Origin: Haemaphysalis longicornis
Taxonomy: Eukaryota > Arthropoda > Arachnida > Ixodida > Ixodidae
Assembly: GCA_013339765.2 (NCBI GenBank)
Contig: CM023448.1
Coordinates: 22,399,295 to 22,463,294, forward strand
Reading direction: 5' to 3'
DNA length: 64,000 nt
Position numbers and translations under genes: made by a program. Below, one piece after another: positions 23,949 to 35,093 of this stretch; within the stretch, counting starts at the first letter, position 1; each line of letters begins with the position of its first letter. Below the pieces are notes generated by a model. That model did not search any database. It had not been told where the DNA came from and saw only the letters and a list, made by a program, of their open reading frames with translations.

Positions 23949-24020
23949 GATTCGAAGCATGGTCCTTCTGCACGCGAGGCGGATGATCTACCTCTACGCC
24001 ATCGCGGCATGACCATAGCT
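23949..24020 (-). promoter_or_regulatory. tRNA-like block in the RTE 5' leader
   Basis: Minus-strand GATGGCGTAGAGGTAGATC matches an A box and GCTTCGAATCC, about 45 nt later, a B box. The anticodon stem pairs poorly, so a working tRNA is unlikely. Its position upstream of the ORF suggests an internal Pol III-type promoter or an adjoining SINE. Confidence 0.55.
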
Positions 24021-24030
24021 ACTCCTCCTT

Positions 24031-25694
24031 AAAGTATGGCTGCAGGAGGAGACACGTTGTCAATCCCTCTTGACGTCTACTAAGGGTATTTGCTCAGTTG
24101 GCAAAGACCAGATTGTCAATGACTTTGATTTGTAGGCGAATATCTTGGGGTGATAGGTGCCGCTGCCTGAATGGACAGGGATACGGCCTCTAATGGTCGT
24201 AGCGCAAGTTCTGTCAAGCATTGGAAATTAAAGTGTCACTAATTTCAAGACAATTTTTCGCCTACTCACCACATGACAGCCTGTGTATAAAACAAGTAGG
24301 TCCACATTGCAAAATAGAAAAAATGAATACGGCCTTCACTTTCTGCCCGAGGCTGCTACAGCATGGTCTAAATTTCTATTGTCTAATAATGATTCTCAGA
24401 TTTGAAATGCGTTCATAATCATTATTATTGGTTTGTTTCTGAGACTTTCACGTTTAATATAAAATATTTGACCCGTATGAGCATAGTGTGACATTTTTCT
24501 ATCAGAGGCCTTCTTTTACCCTTAGCAACCGCGTTCGCTTTGGGTAAATACAAAGCCTTGGTGGTTTTGCACCAGCGAAAATCATGACTGGCAAACCATA
24601 GCAATTCGGGGCTACAAATGCAGTAGGTCTAAATTTTCCAAAGCGCTTTTTTGACCTTTGTGAATCTCGTCGAGCGGTCCCACCAACGCGGTAAATTTGA
24701 CCATCATTCGCCATCAGCGGTGCTGTACACTTGGTAACTCGTCGGGCCGATCTGCGCCCACAGCCCCGTTCGACGCAACTACCACCGTTACCGGCTTGGC
24801 GCATGCGCTCTCTGCAGCTGGTTCGTGCCTGACCACGTGACTCGCCCCGTGCATGTGAGCTTGGTCATGAATGAGAGCGAGGCCGGGCCGTCTACTCTGA
24901 GCGTTGCGCGGGAGGTGTAGGCTGTGAGCCGTCATCGGCAAACGGTGTCTGACCACCACGCGAATATCCCCCTGTAAGCTTTTCGGCTCGGAAAACGCCG
25001 GGAGCGGGACCACAGCCCTACAAAATGCAGGCTTTAGACGAATAGTATAATAATGACAGATAAATCAAAGGTTAACCTAATCAAACCGAGACTAACTAGG
25101 CTAAGCCTAGCTGTTCCTTTGCATATCCAGTGTTAGCTGAGCTAAGCCGCGGCCTTTTTTCTTCTGGCAGATTCCAAGCAGCGTAATTATTTAAAAGAAG
25201 ATACCAGGACGTTTTCACACCAAAATTCGCCTTCTTTAAACCATTTTCTTATGACGCTTGCAAGTTCCACTCTGATCAATTTCTTCTAATCCGCAACACG
25301 ACGAGCCCTAGCTTCTGTCTTACAGTTCCGTCTTCCGCAGAAATATCTTGTAAACGAAGGCTTAGCGCCAGTCATCTGGGGAGATAAAAACTCGTAAAGC
25401 GACGTAAGCAACACCTTTAAGTACTAATAAAGTGTCTTTATTTCGCTTAAGCACTATTTGCGAACTGAGTAACTGGTATTAGCCATATTACGGAATGGCG
25501 TCTGATAGTCGAGTCTGTGTAGTCCAGTACTATATAGCTGAACCGAAAACTCTTGTTATATGTTCCGAATTCCCGACAAGATCACTACGCATAGCTATCA
25601 CATTCGAACATCCTTCAAACCATTTTACGGAAGATATATATCTCCTTCTTCCTATTGGAAATATGCAACACATAAATTTAGGTGCTGCCTTCAC
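24031..25694. other. PM20D2 intron, nothing recognised
   Basis: Two overlapping minus-strand open frames at 24502-25013 lie in a GC-richer patch, but neither shows a known domain or usable splice context. Confidence 0.4.
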
Positions 25695-25902
25695 CTCCAT
25701 ACTCGGCTCGAAAAGCCGTCGGAAGCACGTAGTTGCGTGTCACTCGAAATCCTTCGCCTTCCAGGTAGCAAGCGATGTAGTCGTGGGCCTTAAGTTCAGC
25801 GAAGGCTACTTCCGGATGACGCCAAAGGTACTGGCCCAGTGCACTTAAGGCATCGACTCTTGATTGTATGGCGTCCTCGGTGATCACAGCGTATTTATCC
25901 AT
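25695..25902 (-). CDS. PM20D2: PM20D2-like peptidase, first recognised exon (N-terminal region)
   Basis: The exon starts MDKYAVITEDAIQSRVDALS and runs through LGQYLWRHPEVAFAELKAHD to LPTAFRAEYG. The W-x-HPE...E-x-KAHD pattern is the first helix-strand unit of the M20 catalytic domain, and LPTAFRAE matches PM20D2 proteins. The donor is GGAG|GTGAAG (GT at 25694-25693), phase 1, joining the next exon to make Asp70. A strong acceptor (CCCCCTTTTTTTCAG) lies immediately before the ATG, so an upstream exon, probably 5' UTR or a few codons, should exist to the right. In animals PM20D2 acts in the cytosol on beta-alanyl dipeptides such as beta-alanyl-lysine; the substrate here is inference. Confidence 0.9.
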
Positions 25903-26437
25903 CTGAAAAAAAGGGGGCGCAAGACGTACCTGATGTAAGAAATGCTTTTGCGCTTCATGAACTCAATCGCCAAAATTTAAATACATAGCCCTTTGGCCGA
26001 AGCACCGGTCTCAAATACGTCCAGTATGCGGCGTCAAAGTGCAGAGAACGTGCACGAAGGTTTAAGCACTTTTTGACTGAAGCGGGATGCCGCAATCTGT
26101 ATAGTTCCTTTCAGCACTAGTTTGCGCCAGGGCGAAAGAAACAAGAAACACGCAGCAGAATATGTATAGTAGCCATTATAGTTCTATGAGTAGAAATGTG
26201 TACATTACCTCTACCTGATCGAGCTGGCTAATTTGTTAAAAGATGCGCGAGATGTGGTCCTATAAAGGTTTCACAATTACTACAGAACATCTCAAGACTT
26301 TAAAAGGTCCACTCGCCTGCCAAAACGATAAACTCATTCTAATACACAGTAACGGTCATATTGTAGCTAAGCTGGCGATATCTCTGCTCTTTTGCTACAG
26401 GAGATGGGCTGTTAAATTCAAGCACCTCAGTTAATCA
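25903..26437. other. Upstream of first recognised PM20D2 exon, nothing recognised
   Basis: Begins with the acceptor polypyrimidine tract. No promoter element or further exon could be supported. Confidence 0.4.
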
Positions 26438-27241
26438 ATGAAGACCGCTGGCAGCTTAGTTACTGTTGCTAAAGATCCTGCAGAGCTCCGAGTGTCGTAC
26501 ATTCCTTGGGCTTCGTGGGCGTTGCACCCTCTTGAAAGAAAACATCCCAGTCCTGGAGAACCTGCCCGGCCTGCAATCCCCCTACGTTTCGGACGAAGTG
26601 AGGATGTGCGATCAATTTATTCGACGCGTATGCACACGCTGTCCTCGCCTGGACACGCTGAATACAAACACGAAGTCTGTACGCGTTGCGGGGGGTGGTG
26701 GAGTGGTTTTATGTTCCTAACCAGTCTGCCAGTGACCACTTCATTTACAAATGCACTGCCCTCGGGCTCCCGGTACTGCCCATACTTCGAGTCGCTTGAG
26801 ATCGACGATGTGGTCAGCGGGAACGGAATCAGCGTATCCCAAGCGCTTCAAGGGCTCCAGAAGCTAAGAAGTGGGAGAGTGCTCGGTTTCCCTGATACCG
26901 GCTGCTTCGTCTCCACTTTTCCCCACCCTATTTTGCCACATGAATTCATCGATGGTCCCCGGCTGATAATCAAAAAACAGCAACCACATTTTATGAAGCA
27001 AGGCTGCCTGGACTCCTTACGTAAGCTGGCGTTCAACGCTTTCCCAGAGCGACGCTTCGAACTAAGGGCGCTGTCCTCCTTCATCAACCTTGAGAGCATA
27101 TGCATCAGCAGCTTGACAAGCAGTTACATCATCCTTTCGGAACTGTGCCAGTTCCCCAACTTAATTCGCGCTAGGCTGATCGTCGAGAGATACATTCGTG
27201 CAGTTAAGTATTTGAATATGAGACGTGCCCTGAAATCTTAA
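26438..27241 (+). pseudogene. Leucine-rich (possibly F-box/LRR-like) ORF, likely frameshifted
   Basis: A 267-codon open frame whose second half (about 26720-27241) has evenly spaced leucines: SQALQGLQKLRS, LDSLRKLAFNAFPE, FINLESICISSLTSS, LSELCQFPNLIRARL. This resembles the irregular LRRs of F-box/LRR proteins. The first half looks more coding-like in another frame (26466-26720: LKENIPVLENLPGLQSPYVS, DQFIRRVCTRCPRLDTLN), so one frameshift near 26690-26720 probably separates them. There is no intron signal, and an AATAAA lies 172 bases after the stop, as in an intronless gene or a processed copy. I do not recognise the protein; the F-box itself is not visible. Confidence 0.4.
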
Positions 27242-27412
27242 GACCAAACTAGAGAACTACTAGCAATATTTGATGAACTAGTGTCTGATATCGACAGTCG
27301 TTGATTCTTCCTTGTATAACATTAAGTTCGCCTTGCTTCTTTTGTACACATTGCGTCTGACCCACTCCTGCAATTGCGCTTTCGGGCTGCAGTATGTACA
27401 TTATAATTATTT

Positions 27413-27418
27413 AATAAA
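27413..27418 (+). terminator. Poly(A) signal AATAAA
   Basis: Canonical hexamer 172 bases downstream of the stop of the leucine-rich ORF, followed by a second AGTAAATAAG. Confidence 0.5.
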
Positions 27419-29330
27419 TGAATCAGTAAATAAGTGGCTTGTTTCGCTCTGTTAACAGGGGTTAGTGTTACAGAAAGAAGAGGTCCGTTTTATACAGTTA
27501 CCACTTTGAACTTAGTGTGAATAAATTTCAGCTTGATCCACAGGCTGCTCGGGACGTCCTGGCTATGTAATAATTTTACTGTGATTTCCGGGGCTACTCA
27601 GTAAAACATAAATTGGACAGTGCTGCAATGTCGGTAATAAGACAGTATAGAACATCTGCAAAATGTTAAGGATACTAGCGGATGTAACACAGAATAAAAT
27701 TCACTTCTCGTTAGGAGTTTCCCGAAACTCCTAAGCATATAATGCAGTGTCTGGCTTATGGCGTTTGTTGGTGAGATATTTTTGCAATACTTAATCGCAG
27801 ATCTTCTCAGACGTAAAAAGGCTTCGTACAGTTTTAGTTACAAGAACTTCATTCAGGTCTTGCTTGGGTGCTAACTTTGCTAACTGGGTGCTAACTTTGC
27901 TGTTTCAAGCAGCGGACCTTTGAATGCTATAAAATGATGCACTCTCCCTTCGTACGGTATGCGTTATCGGAGTGTACGCAAATTAAATACAGGCCACCGT
28001 GGTTTTCGCGGCAGGTCCAACTCAAAACACGCGCGTAGCATTCGAAAAAATGATTGGTGGTGCATTCGAGGCGTTCTAGATTAGGAATCACAGTGCATAC
28101 TTACCCAGTGCTTCAGGTATTACACTGCATTTGGGTATGGCCTATTTCTTCGCATTGTTGCTTATGACCGCTTTTCTATTCACCACTATGATTGTGAAAA
28201 ACCAGAGTTCACAAGCACAAAGAACCGGTGCGGTCATTGACTAATGCTGCTTGGTGCCCTTGTGTGAAGGCGGCCAGATCATTCTAGTTATCCTTATCCG
28301 TCGTCTTTGCCAACATTTTACTCCGATGCAGGAGACAGTAACAATGACAGTGATTGCTTGGAACTGCAATTATAACTGGGCAAACCAACGTTATCAAGTA
28401 TTTGCTTGAACATTTTTTGGGGGGAATTCAATCGTTTGAACTGACATCAGTTTTGATTTACGTGTTGAGCTTTCGTGATATGATAGCTCCATCAGGCTCG
28501 CTGGTTTTGGAAAATCTCATAATTGAAAAATTGCGCTCCCGCATACCTCCCGCTCCGTGTTAGTTCCGCCGGGAAGGGTTACTCAAATATAGCTCGCCTG
28601 GTGGTATCGCCGAAAATGCAGAAGCCATTTATCAAGGGTGCAGCGTGTGATCTGGGATGCGCACTGCTGGAGACGTCCACCTCCGTGTTACATGCTAGGA
28701 AAGGTCCCCAGCAAGTGTTCTATCGTTGCCTGCTCGAGAGGAACCGGGCGGAGCGGGCATGTTGACGTAAAAGTGGAGGGTAATCAGATTGTGACAATCC
28801 CGTCGCAGCCGGCGAGAGGGCCACTAATGGGGCAACATAACATGAACAAGAGAGGACTCGTGCGGACGGTCTCTTTGGACCCTATATGCACAAAGTGGGG
28901 GCAGGCACAGTGAGGGAAGATTTTAAAAAATGAACCTATATTTAAGAATAAAAAAACAAAGTAACGTCACGTGCAAGCATTACATATACATAGAAATAGT
29001 TTTCGCTGGACTCAGGCATAAGTCTTCATTTATTAAAGATTTAAGGATAGCCACACTTGCAGTCGTGATCGTGACTCCATTGTGAATTTTATATGGCCCA
29101 TTACTAAGCCATTGCTATCAACACTTCCAGAACAGGCCAAAGCACGAAGTCGGCGTCAGAAACCGGAGGGCTTGATGACAAGTGAATGGAGGCTGCTGCT
29201 CGTGGCCGCAAGCGAACCTCATGCGTGGAGACAATACCGCATAAAGGTTCTTCGGCGTTCAGCACATCTGAAGGCATCTGGACGGGTTCTTCAGGGGTCT
29301 AATTGGGAGAAGGCAACTGAAGGCGGGGGA
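27419..29330. other. Intergenic, one 20-bp tandem duplication
   Basis: GGGTGCTAACTTTGCT occurs at 27866-27881 and 27886-27901 (period 20). The plus-strand ORFs at 28.3-29.3 kb show no domain I can name. Confidence 0.4.
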
Positions 29331-30960
29331 CACCCGTGGCGCAATCGATAAGAGCTGAATGCTCCGACAGGAAATCATGGCCGAGTATAAGGTCATGAGG
29401 GCATCACTCTAATACGGCAAACAGAATGACAGTTTCGTGGCCAGCAATGCGAATACGGACAGCACACATTCGGCGAATACGGGCAGCACACTCGTCGGCG
29501 ACCTGTACGACGCTGGGCACCGCCGGAGTGAGAACTTTGCGCAGGTGGCGGCGGAGGTCTGAGCTCATAACTGAAATATGGGCGCCGGTGTCAATGAGAG
29601 CACGTACTGTAATACCATCGACATGAACGTCAAGTACATTTCGTCGGGTGGGAAAATTTAGCATAGGATCTGGTGGCCGACTCATAGAGGCAGCGTCACC
29701 TCAGGGAGCTGCACTTAGTGTTCCGGACAGGAGCGGTCATGCGGGGCCGTCGGCAACAGGAAGGCGCGGGGCTGCGGCGAACGGGACTGGCGGCGGTGCG
29801 GTGACGGCGATCGGTTGTTTCGGCGTGATCGGGCGTCGTCGTCTTGGGAGGGCGGCTGAAAACGGGGAGAGAAGTGAGCAGGACCTTCTTCCGGGTTGTT
29901 ATAGGTTGTATCGTGGTCGGGCAGGAAAAAATCTACGACTCTGGCAGTATCGCGCCACGTGGCCAGCACGACGATTGCGGAAGCATATGTGTCGGTCCTC
30001 AGGCGTTCTCTAATAGGCAGGATTTCTGATCGGGTAGTTAAAAGTACGAGTACAGGGTGCTCGCCCGTCGCTAGTAGGCCGAAAGGGGCCAAATGGGAAG
30101 TCAGGGCTGCTAATGGCGCAGACGGATTGAACGCCCAGCTTGGCAAGTTCTTCGCGCACGACCGCTTGAAATAATGTTACGGGAGGCCTGCTGTCTTCGG
30201 TAACGTATTGGGGAAGAATGGCTGGGGCCATGGCCTCGATCGAGCTCTCTACGTACTAGTCTCGTGAAGTGTTCAGGAGGAGCCGTGGTCACGAGAGATG
30301 AGATTGGAGGTGAACGGGGCCTGTGGCGAAATATCTTCGCAATATGATGTGGCGGCAGTGCTTGGAAGCCGGGTGAACTCCGCTGTAATTCGGCGGCTCT
30401 TCGCCTGCTCGAACCGGCGGCACTCGGTGATGATAGCCTTTTCGGAAGAACAGTCTTTGCAGATGAGCAGCTGGAAAGCGTCATCGGCTATCCCTTTGAG
30501 TACATTTCCCACCTTGTCGGACTCAGTCATCTGGATTTTTTGCAAGGGGACAGGACGTCTTGACTGTAGGTCATGTATGATTCGGTGGAGGTCTGTGTGC
30601 GTTTGGCTAGAGCGTTCTTGGCTCCAAGTTGGCGCCCGGCTGGGTTGCTGAACAAGGGGCGCAGCCTGTCCTTGCAGATGTCCCAGCTAGTTACCTCCGC
30701 CTCATAAGTTCGTAACAAAGCCCTGGCCGGTCCGTCCATATTGTAATCGACGTTGGCCAGCATGATGGTTGGGTCCCACCGATTATAGCTGCGGACCCGC
30801 TCGTACGTGTCGATCCAGTCCTGAACGTCCAAGTCGTCAGCTCCTGGGAACGTACCTGGGTCACGGGGTTGTTCAGAGACCACGATAAGTGTAGTGGTTA
30901 AGCCGGGGGCCCCATTGTTAGCCATGATCGTTGGTGATTGAGCAAGGTGAGGCCCACTGC
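29330..30960 (-). mobile_element. Ty3/Gypsy-like retrotransposon, gag and protease fragment
   Basis: From the right (5' on the minus strand): an ATG at about 30922 starts MANNGAPGLTTTLIVVSEQP, a gag-type frame with DLDVQDWIDTYERVRSYNRW and ALLRTYEAEVTSWDICKDRL, typical of tick Gypsy gag. After frame changes, CFRNRRAGHVARYC (about 29965-30005) is a zinc knuckle in which the second Cys is Asn. An Arg/Ser-rich stretch follows, then the aspartic protease: ALIDTGAHISVMS (about 29575-29615), and DLILGHDFLSEHSALID near 29350-29390. Reverse transcriptase, RNase H, integrase and the 3' LTR are missing. Several frameshifts make it non-functional. Confidence 0.8.
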
Positions 30961-31004
30961 GAAGCTCCCTTCTGCGTAAAGCGTTACCCCGCACCTCCCC
31001 GAAA

Positions 31005-31225
31005 TGTTACGGGGAAGAGACTATATTTGGCGGATTCGTACAGCGAGATACAGGCATTGGAAAGACCAATAAGGCTGAGTGCGAGAGAGAGCTGTGATGA
31101 TAATGACCGGGTAAATGATGATGATGATCGCAGTGAGTCGCGTAGATTAACCACCTTATACCATGTGTCCTGTTCGCCAACAACATAACCACGCCTAGTA
31201 GCAATATTTACTGCTAACACTAACA
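31005..31225 (-). repeat. Probable 5' LTR of the Gypsy-like fragment
   Basis: Minus-strand TGTTAGTGTTAGC (from 31225) to CCCCGTAACA (31005): 221 bp with TGTTA/TAACA ends. The gag start lies about 80 bp inside. The sequence just after it (TTTCGGGGAGGTGC) could be a decayed primer-binding site but lacks a clean TGG. Confidence 0.6.
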
Positions 31226-31249
31226 TGACGTGCAAAGGCACGCTTCAGT

Positions 31250-31627
31250 TTATGGAAACGCGATTGGAAAATAAATAGAATACATGCAGTTATTGAGATA
31301 GAACAGATTGCATTTAAGTGTGGTGGCACAGTTTATTTCGCAGGATTTAAACATTCTGTCCAGTTCCGTTGTCTTCTTGGAGCTGTGTGCAGCACAAACT
31401 GGTCTATGCAAACATGGATAGCCGCTGTGACTGCCTGGGGCAAAGCAATGGGAGTCAGTCTTTCTTCTAGGCACCTGTCTCTCATGACGGCCTTTGTCAC
31501 ACTTCCTCAGAAAGAAACACTTCAGAAATGAACTTTTACACAGATGACACCGGAAGCAAGTGTGAACGTCGCCATCTGCATTTCCTGCTGTCGGCGGTGG
31601 CTGATCGGCTGAAAGATTCCGCACCAA
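31250..31627 (-). other. Cys/His-rich open frame of unknown nature
   Basis: An open frame of 125 codons contains HTCFRCHLCKSSFLKC and RKCDKGRHERQ. The spacing is loosely like a degenerate C2H2 finger, but no full finger with paired His can be drawn. It borders the Gypsy LTR. I cannot assign a family; it may be a decayed zinc-finger exon or chance. Confidence 0.2.
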
Positions 31628-32093
31628 CGCCCCTAGCGGCGGTCGACAGCGCGCAGCACGCCGAAATCCACGCCGCCTGCGGCCGCTCAGGATACTCCCC
31701 CAACCTAGTTTACTCTACCCAAGCTCTCGATCGCCCACAGCGCCCCAAAACGCCAAGGCCTCCTTGTCCGGAGCCTGCACGTGTCAGTTCCACACGTGCC
31801 GACCACACCGTGTCGAAAAAGCTGCCCTCGAACCTCCTACAACCTAAAACTGCGTTACCGAAGGTTCTATTCCCCGCGCAGGTTCGCTATTGTCGAGCGA
31901 AAACATGCGTGGGCATTTTCTTTCTCGGAGCATCCGCGGGGGTTCCCAGCCGAGTTGTAGAGCCCAAAACTGGTCACGTGAGCGAGCTCCCCGAGCCAGC
32001 AACACAGGATTTTTCCGTCGTGGGATTCCAGCTTTATTATACTACGGAGGCGCGATAAGCGGAGGATAGATAGCCTGCGTTGTCGGGCGTTAG
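31628..32093. other. Intergenic, nothing recognised
   Basis: The plus-strand open frame spanning this stretch is GC-rich, proline-rich and without a recognisable domain. Confidence 0.35.
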
Positions 32094-32235
32094 ATACAAT
32101 ACAATACTACAATACAATACAATACAATTTATTTTTCCTGAACCTATACAGAACTGGGCTAAAAGCTACGCGTCGAGCTTGACAGGGCCCAGGAGGCCAC
32201 TTTAAGGTAAGTAGATACAACTAACTGTGCACTTG

Positions 32236-32269
<34 letters not shown>

Positions 32270-35093
32270 GCACACACACACACACACAAATTTCTATACA
32301 GTTACTATAAATGTCTACAGGTGCATACAATATACATACAGGTAATATATACATAAAATATAAAGGTAAAATAAAATATAAAATATATACATAAAATGTA
32401 CATACAGGTACAATTGGAGGTACAGACATTTCCCAACGAATTAGACAAATGTTCCGGTATATAGATATAACCAAAAATACATACGCATTACTGGGTGTTG
32501 CTTTGCCAAAGAAAACATGTATAAAACAAGTATAAAACAAGAACAACTCCTAAATACACTCTCAAACGTGCGAACAAGCAAAATTTTCAAGGTTTCAAAA
32601 AGGAAACAAGCGATCACTTCAATTTTGCGCAAAAAATGAGCGCAATTCTTTCCGACTTTTGCAACAAGCATTGTGAGAGGATTCATTCAGTGCAATAGGT
32701 AGGTTATATTTCAGCGTCTGGTATTTATAGAATGTACGAAAGTGAGGGATGGCCCAAGTGTCTGCATTTCGATTGTTTATATTAGCAGTCCGTTGTTGTA
32801 GTTTGGCTGCAGATTATAAGTAGTTTGCAGTGTAGGCAGTGGAGAAGCAGAACATTTGAAGTAGATGAAATCGGTACATACTATTTATAGGAACAATATT
32901 AAAATGTTCAAATAAGCCTTTAGTAGTGGTCAAGGGCTCAATATTTGCTGTAAGGCGAATCACTTTTTTCTGAAGAATCAAAAGCCTACCTAAGTTGGTT
33001 TTAGATGTGGTTCCCCATATCAGTGTACAAAAATTTAGGTATGATTGAAATAAGGCATAGTAAATTTGAAGTTTTACTTTAATTGGGAGCAAATTACGAC
33101 AACGCGAGATTATTCCAGTTGTACCTGAAACTTTTTTGCGCAGGTAGTTTACATGAGTATTCCACGTGGGACCGGAGGAGAAGTGCACACCGAGGATTTT
33201 ATGGCTGTCAACAAAGTCTATTTTTTATCGTCTATGTAAAGGTTGTGTTCAACCAAACAAGGTTTGTTTTTTGCGCGAAATATAATTGCTTTGGTTTTCG
33301 TAGAATTGATACCGATGCAGTTCATTTTGGACCAGTTAGATAGCTTTTTAGAACATTGTTGCAGCATTGAATCAAATTGTTAACTTTAGGACCAGATAAC
33401 AGGAGTGTGTTATCATCAGCGTATATAAAAAATTTAGCCTCACTATCAATGTCTACTATGTCATTTACGTAAGTGTTAAATAAAAGTGGTCCAAGTACAC
33501 TGCCTTGAGGAACACCTCGGCGTATCTCCAAGTGGGACGATTTGTGTTTATTAATTTGCAGACACTGAGTTCTGGCACTCACATAGGATTTAAGTACATC
33601 TAGGCACTTTCCTCATATCCCGTAATTTTTAAGCTTTTTGGTTAAAATGGCATGGCCGAGGCCGTAGAATGCCTTACTAAAATCCACAAAGATGGCAACG
33701 CAGTATTTGTTGTCTTCAAAATTTTGCAAGATATCTTCTTTTAATGCTGTAAGTGCTGTTTCCGTTGATTTGCCTTTCCTAAAGCCAAATTGTGCGTCAG
33801 TAATAATGCTATGTTTCTCAAAGAAGTTTGATATCCGAGTAAAAATTACTTTTTCGAGCCCTTTGGAGAAAACTGGAAGGACTGAGATAGGGCGGTAATT
33901 ATTTGGTAAGTTCCTATCGCTACCTTTATAGAATAAGGAAACCCTGGCTTTTTTCATTTTGTCGGGAAAAATGCCCGACAACAATACCTGGTTAAAAATA
34001 TGTACCAGTATTGGGGTAATTACTGACAAAACGTATTTAACAGGTGTAACTTGCAGGTTATCAATGTCTAGAGCGTTACTATTTCTGAGACACATAAACG
34101 CGCTGTATATTTCGTTTTCATCGGTGGGCTGTAGAAATATGCACTCGGAATTGGGGCGGCCTAATATTACTTCTTGGGGATTATTGTCATGGGCGGAAGC
34201 AACATTCACGAAATAGTGGTTCATATGATCGACCAGCGGACTGCCTTTGATTTCCTTTCCACATTTGGGATCACGTTTGTTTTTATCTCCTCGACCAAGT
34301 ACACTGTTTATAATTTTCCATACGGCGTGTGCCCTCTGCTCAGTCGCATTCGAGAACAGCTGTTCATAGTAGATGTTCTTTGCGCGTCTATGTTCGGTAT
34401 TTACGGGATTCCTGACGCTTTTGAATTGTTTTAGCGCCTTTTCTGATCTTGCACGAAGAAAGGACTGATAGAGGCAAGTTTTTTCTTTTATAATTTTAAG
34501 GTGATTTCGAGCAATTCATGGTTTTCTAGCTTTCCGTGAAGACTTTAACGTCTTAAAAGAAAAATGTTTGTCGTAAATTGACGCAAAGATACTAAAAAAA
34601 GTATTGTAAGCATCATTTGGGTTAGATTCCGCTATGACAGGCGTCCAGTCTTGAAGCAAGATTTCATTTTTTGAAGGATTCTAGTTTATTTTTTGTAATG
34701 CACTGCGTGGTTATCTCTTCCCTTGGTCGAACAGTATCACTTTTCCTGTTACGGTATGTTAGAAAGACTGCACAATGATCACTGATATCGCAGGCGCTGT
34801 GAACAGGTTTACCGATGTTCGTTACGATAAGATCAAGTGCGGATGAAGTTGAGCGTGTAATGCGGGTAGGGGTAGAAACAACATTCTTAAAACCGGACGA
34901 AAGTAAAACAGTACCAAAATCCCGACGTAGGGGTTTCTCGTAACACGCCAATATTAAAATCGCCACCACCTTTGAGTTCAATATGGTTTTTGTGAGCAAA
35001 ATCTAATAGGCTTTCATAATATTCTAGAAAACGAATAATATTACCAGTTGGGGGGCGATAAAGAACAGAAATTGCCTGATTTTTATTTCGCAG
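32094..35093 (-). mobile_element. CR1/L2-like LINE, 5'-truncated, with repeat-rich 3' UTR
   Basis: From the right: endonuclease from ISVLYRPPTGN and GGGDFNIG (about 34960-35060) and ISDHCAVF (about 34765), then RT in several frames: LQVTPVKYVLSVITPILVHI, YRPISVLPVFSKGLEK, FGFRKGKSTETAL, FVDFSKAFYGLGHAIL (33.6-34.2 kb), GVPQGSVLGPLLF and IYADDNTLLLSG (33.4-33.5 kb), and GTTSKTNLGRLLILQKKVIR (about 32.99 kb). The 3' UTR carries a (CA)n tract and A/T-rich repeats and ends in GTATT/ATTGT units (32094-32130). The first endonuclease motifs are missing, because a 428-bp LTR-like block begins at 35094. Confidence 0.8.
32236..32286. repeat. (CA)n microsatellite in LINE 3' UTR
   Basis: About 25 CA units with AAAC and CGC interruptions. 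Confidence 0.9.

Larger units (their letters stand above)
21193..24030 (-). mobile_element. RTE-type LINE, endonuclease part, split by a DNA transposon
   Basis: From the right: a 5' leader with a tRNA-like block (23949-24020), an ORF start at 23782, then LATFNARTLS, EELEGIKWDVIGLSEVRR and LGVGFIVNKSIAG, the N-terminal endonuclease motifs of RTE LINEs (often mis-named craniofacial development protein 2). The frame enters a 1,162-bp insertion at 23246-22085 and resumes as VVMG-FNAKVG (one base lost), NTFFCKRESRKWTWRSPNGE and CSDHRRVRS, the catalytic SDH. It ends at FYRDLYSSRDIQN near 21205, before the RT domain, so the copy lacks reverse transcriptase. The left border abuts the foldback element. 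Confidence 0.85.

Noticed and set aside
24502..25013. Two minus-strand ORFs as possible exons of PM20D2
   Set aside because: They show no M20 motifs, and the exon 1 to exon 2 join is already complete in sequence and phase without them.
26848..27105. Minus-strand 85-codon ORF
   Set aside because: It is antisense to the leucine-rich frame, with no domain and no splice context.
31081..31140. Direct repeats near 31.1 kb as a CRISPR array
   Set aside because: Short GATGATGAT runs lie within an LTR; there is no regular repeat-spacer structure here or anywhere in the window.
31528..32058. 176-codon plus-strand ORF
   Set aside because: It is GC- and proline-rich without a domain; such composition produces long open frames by chance.
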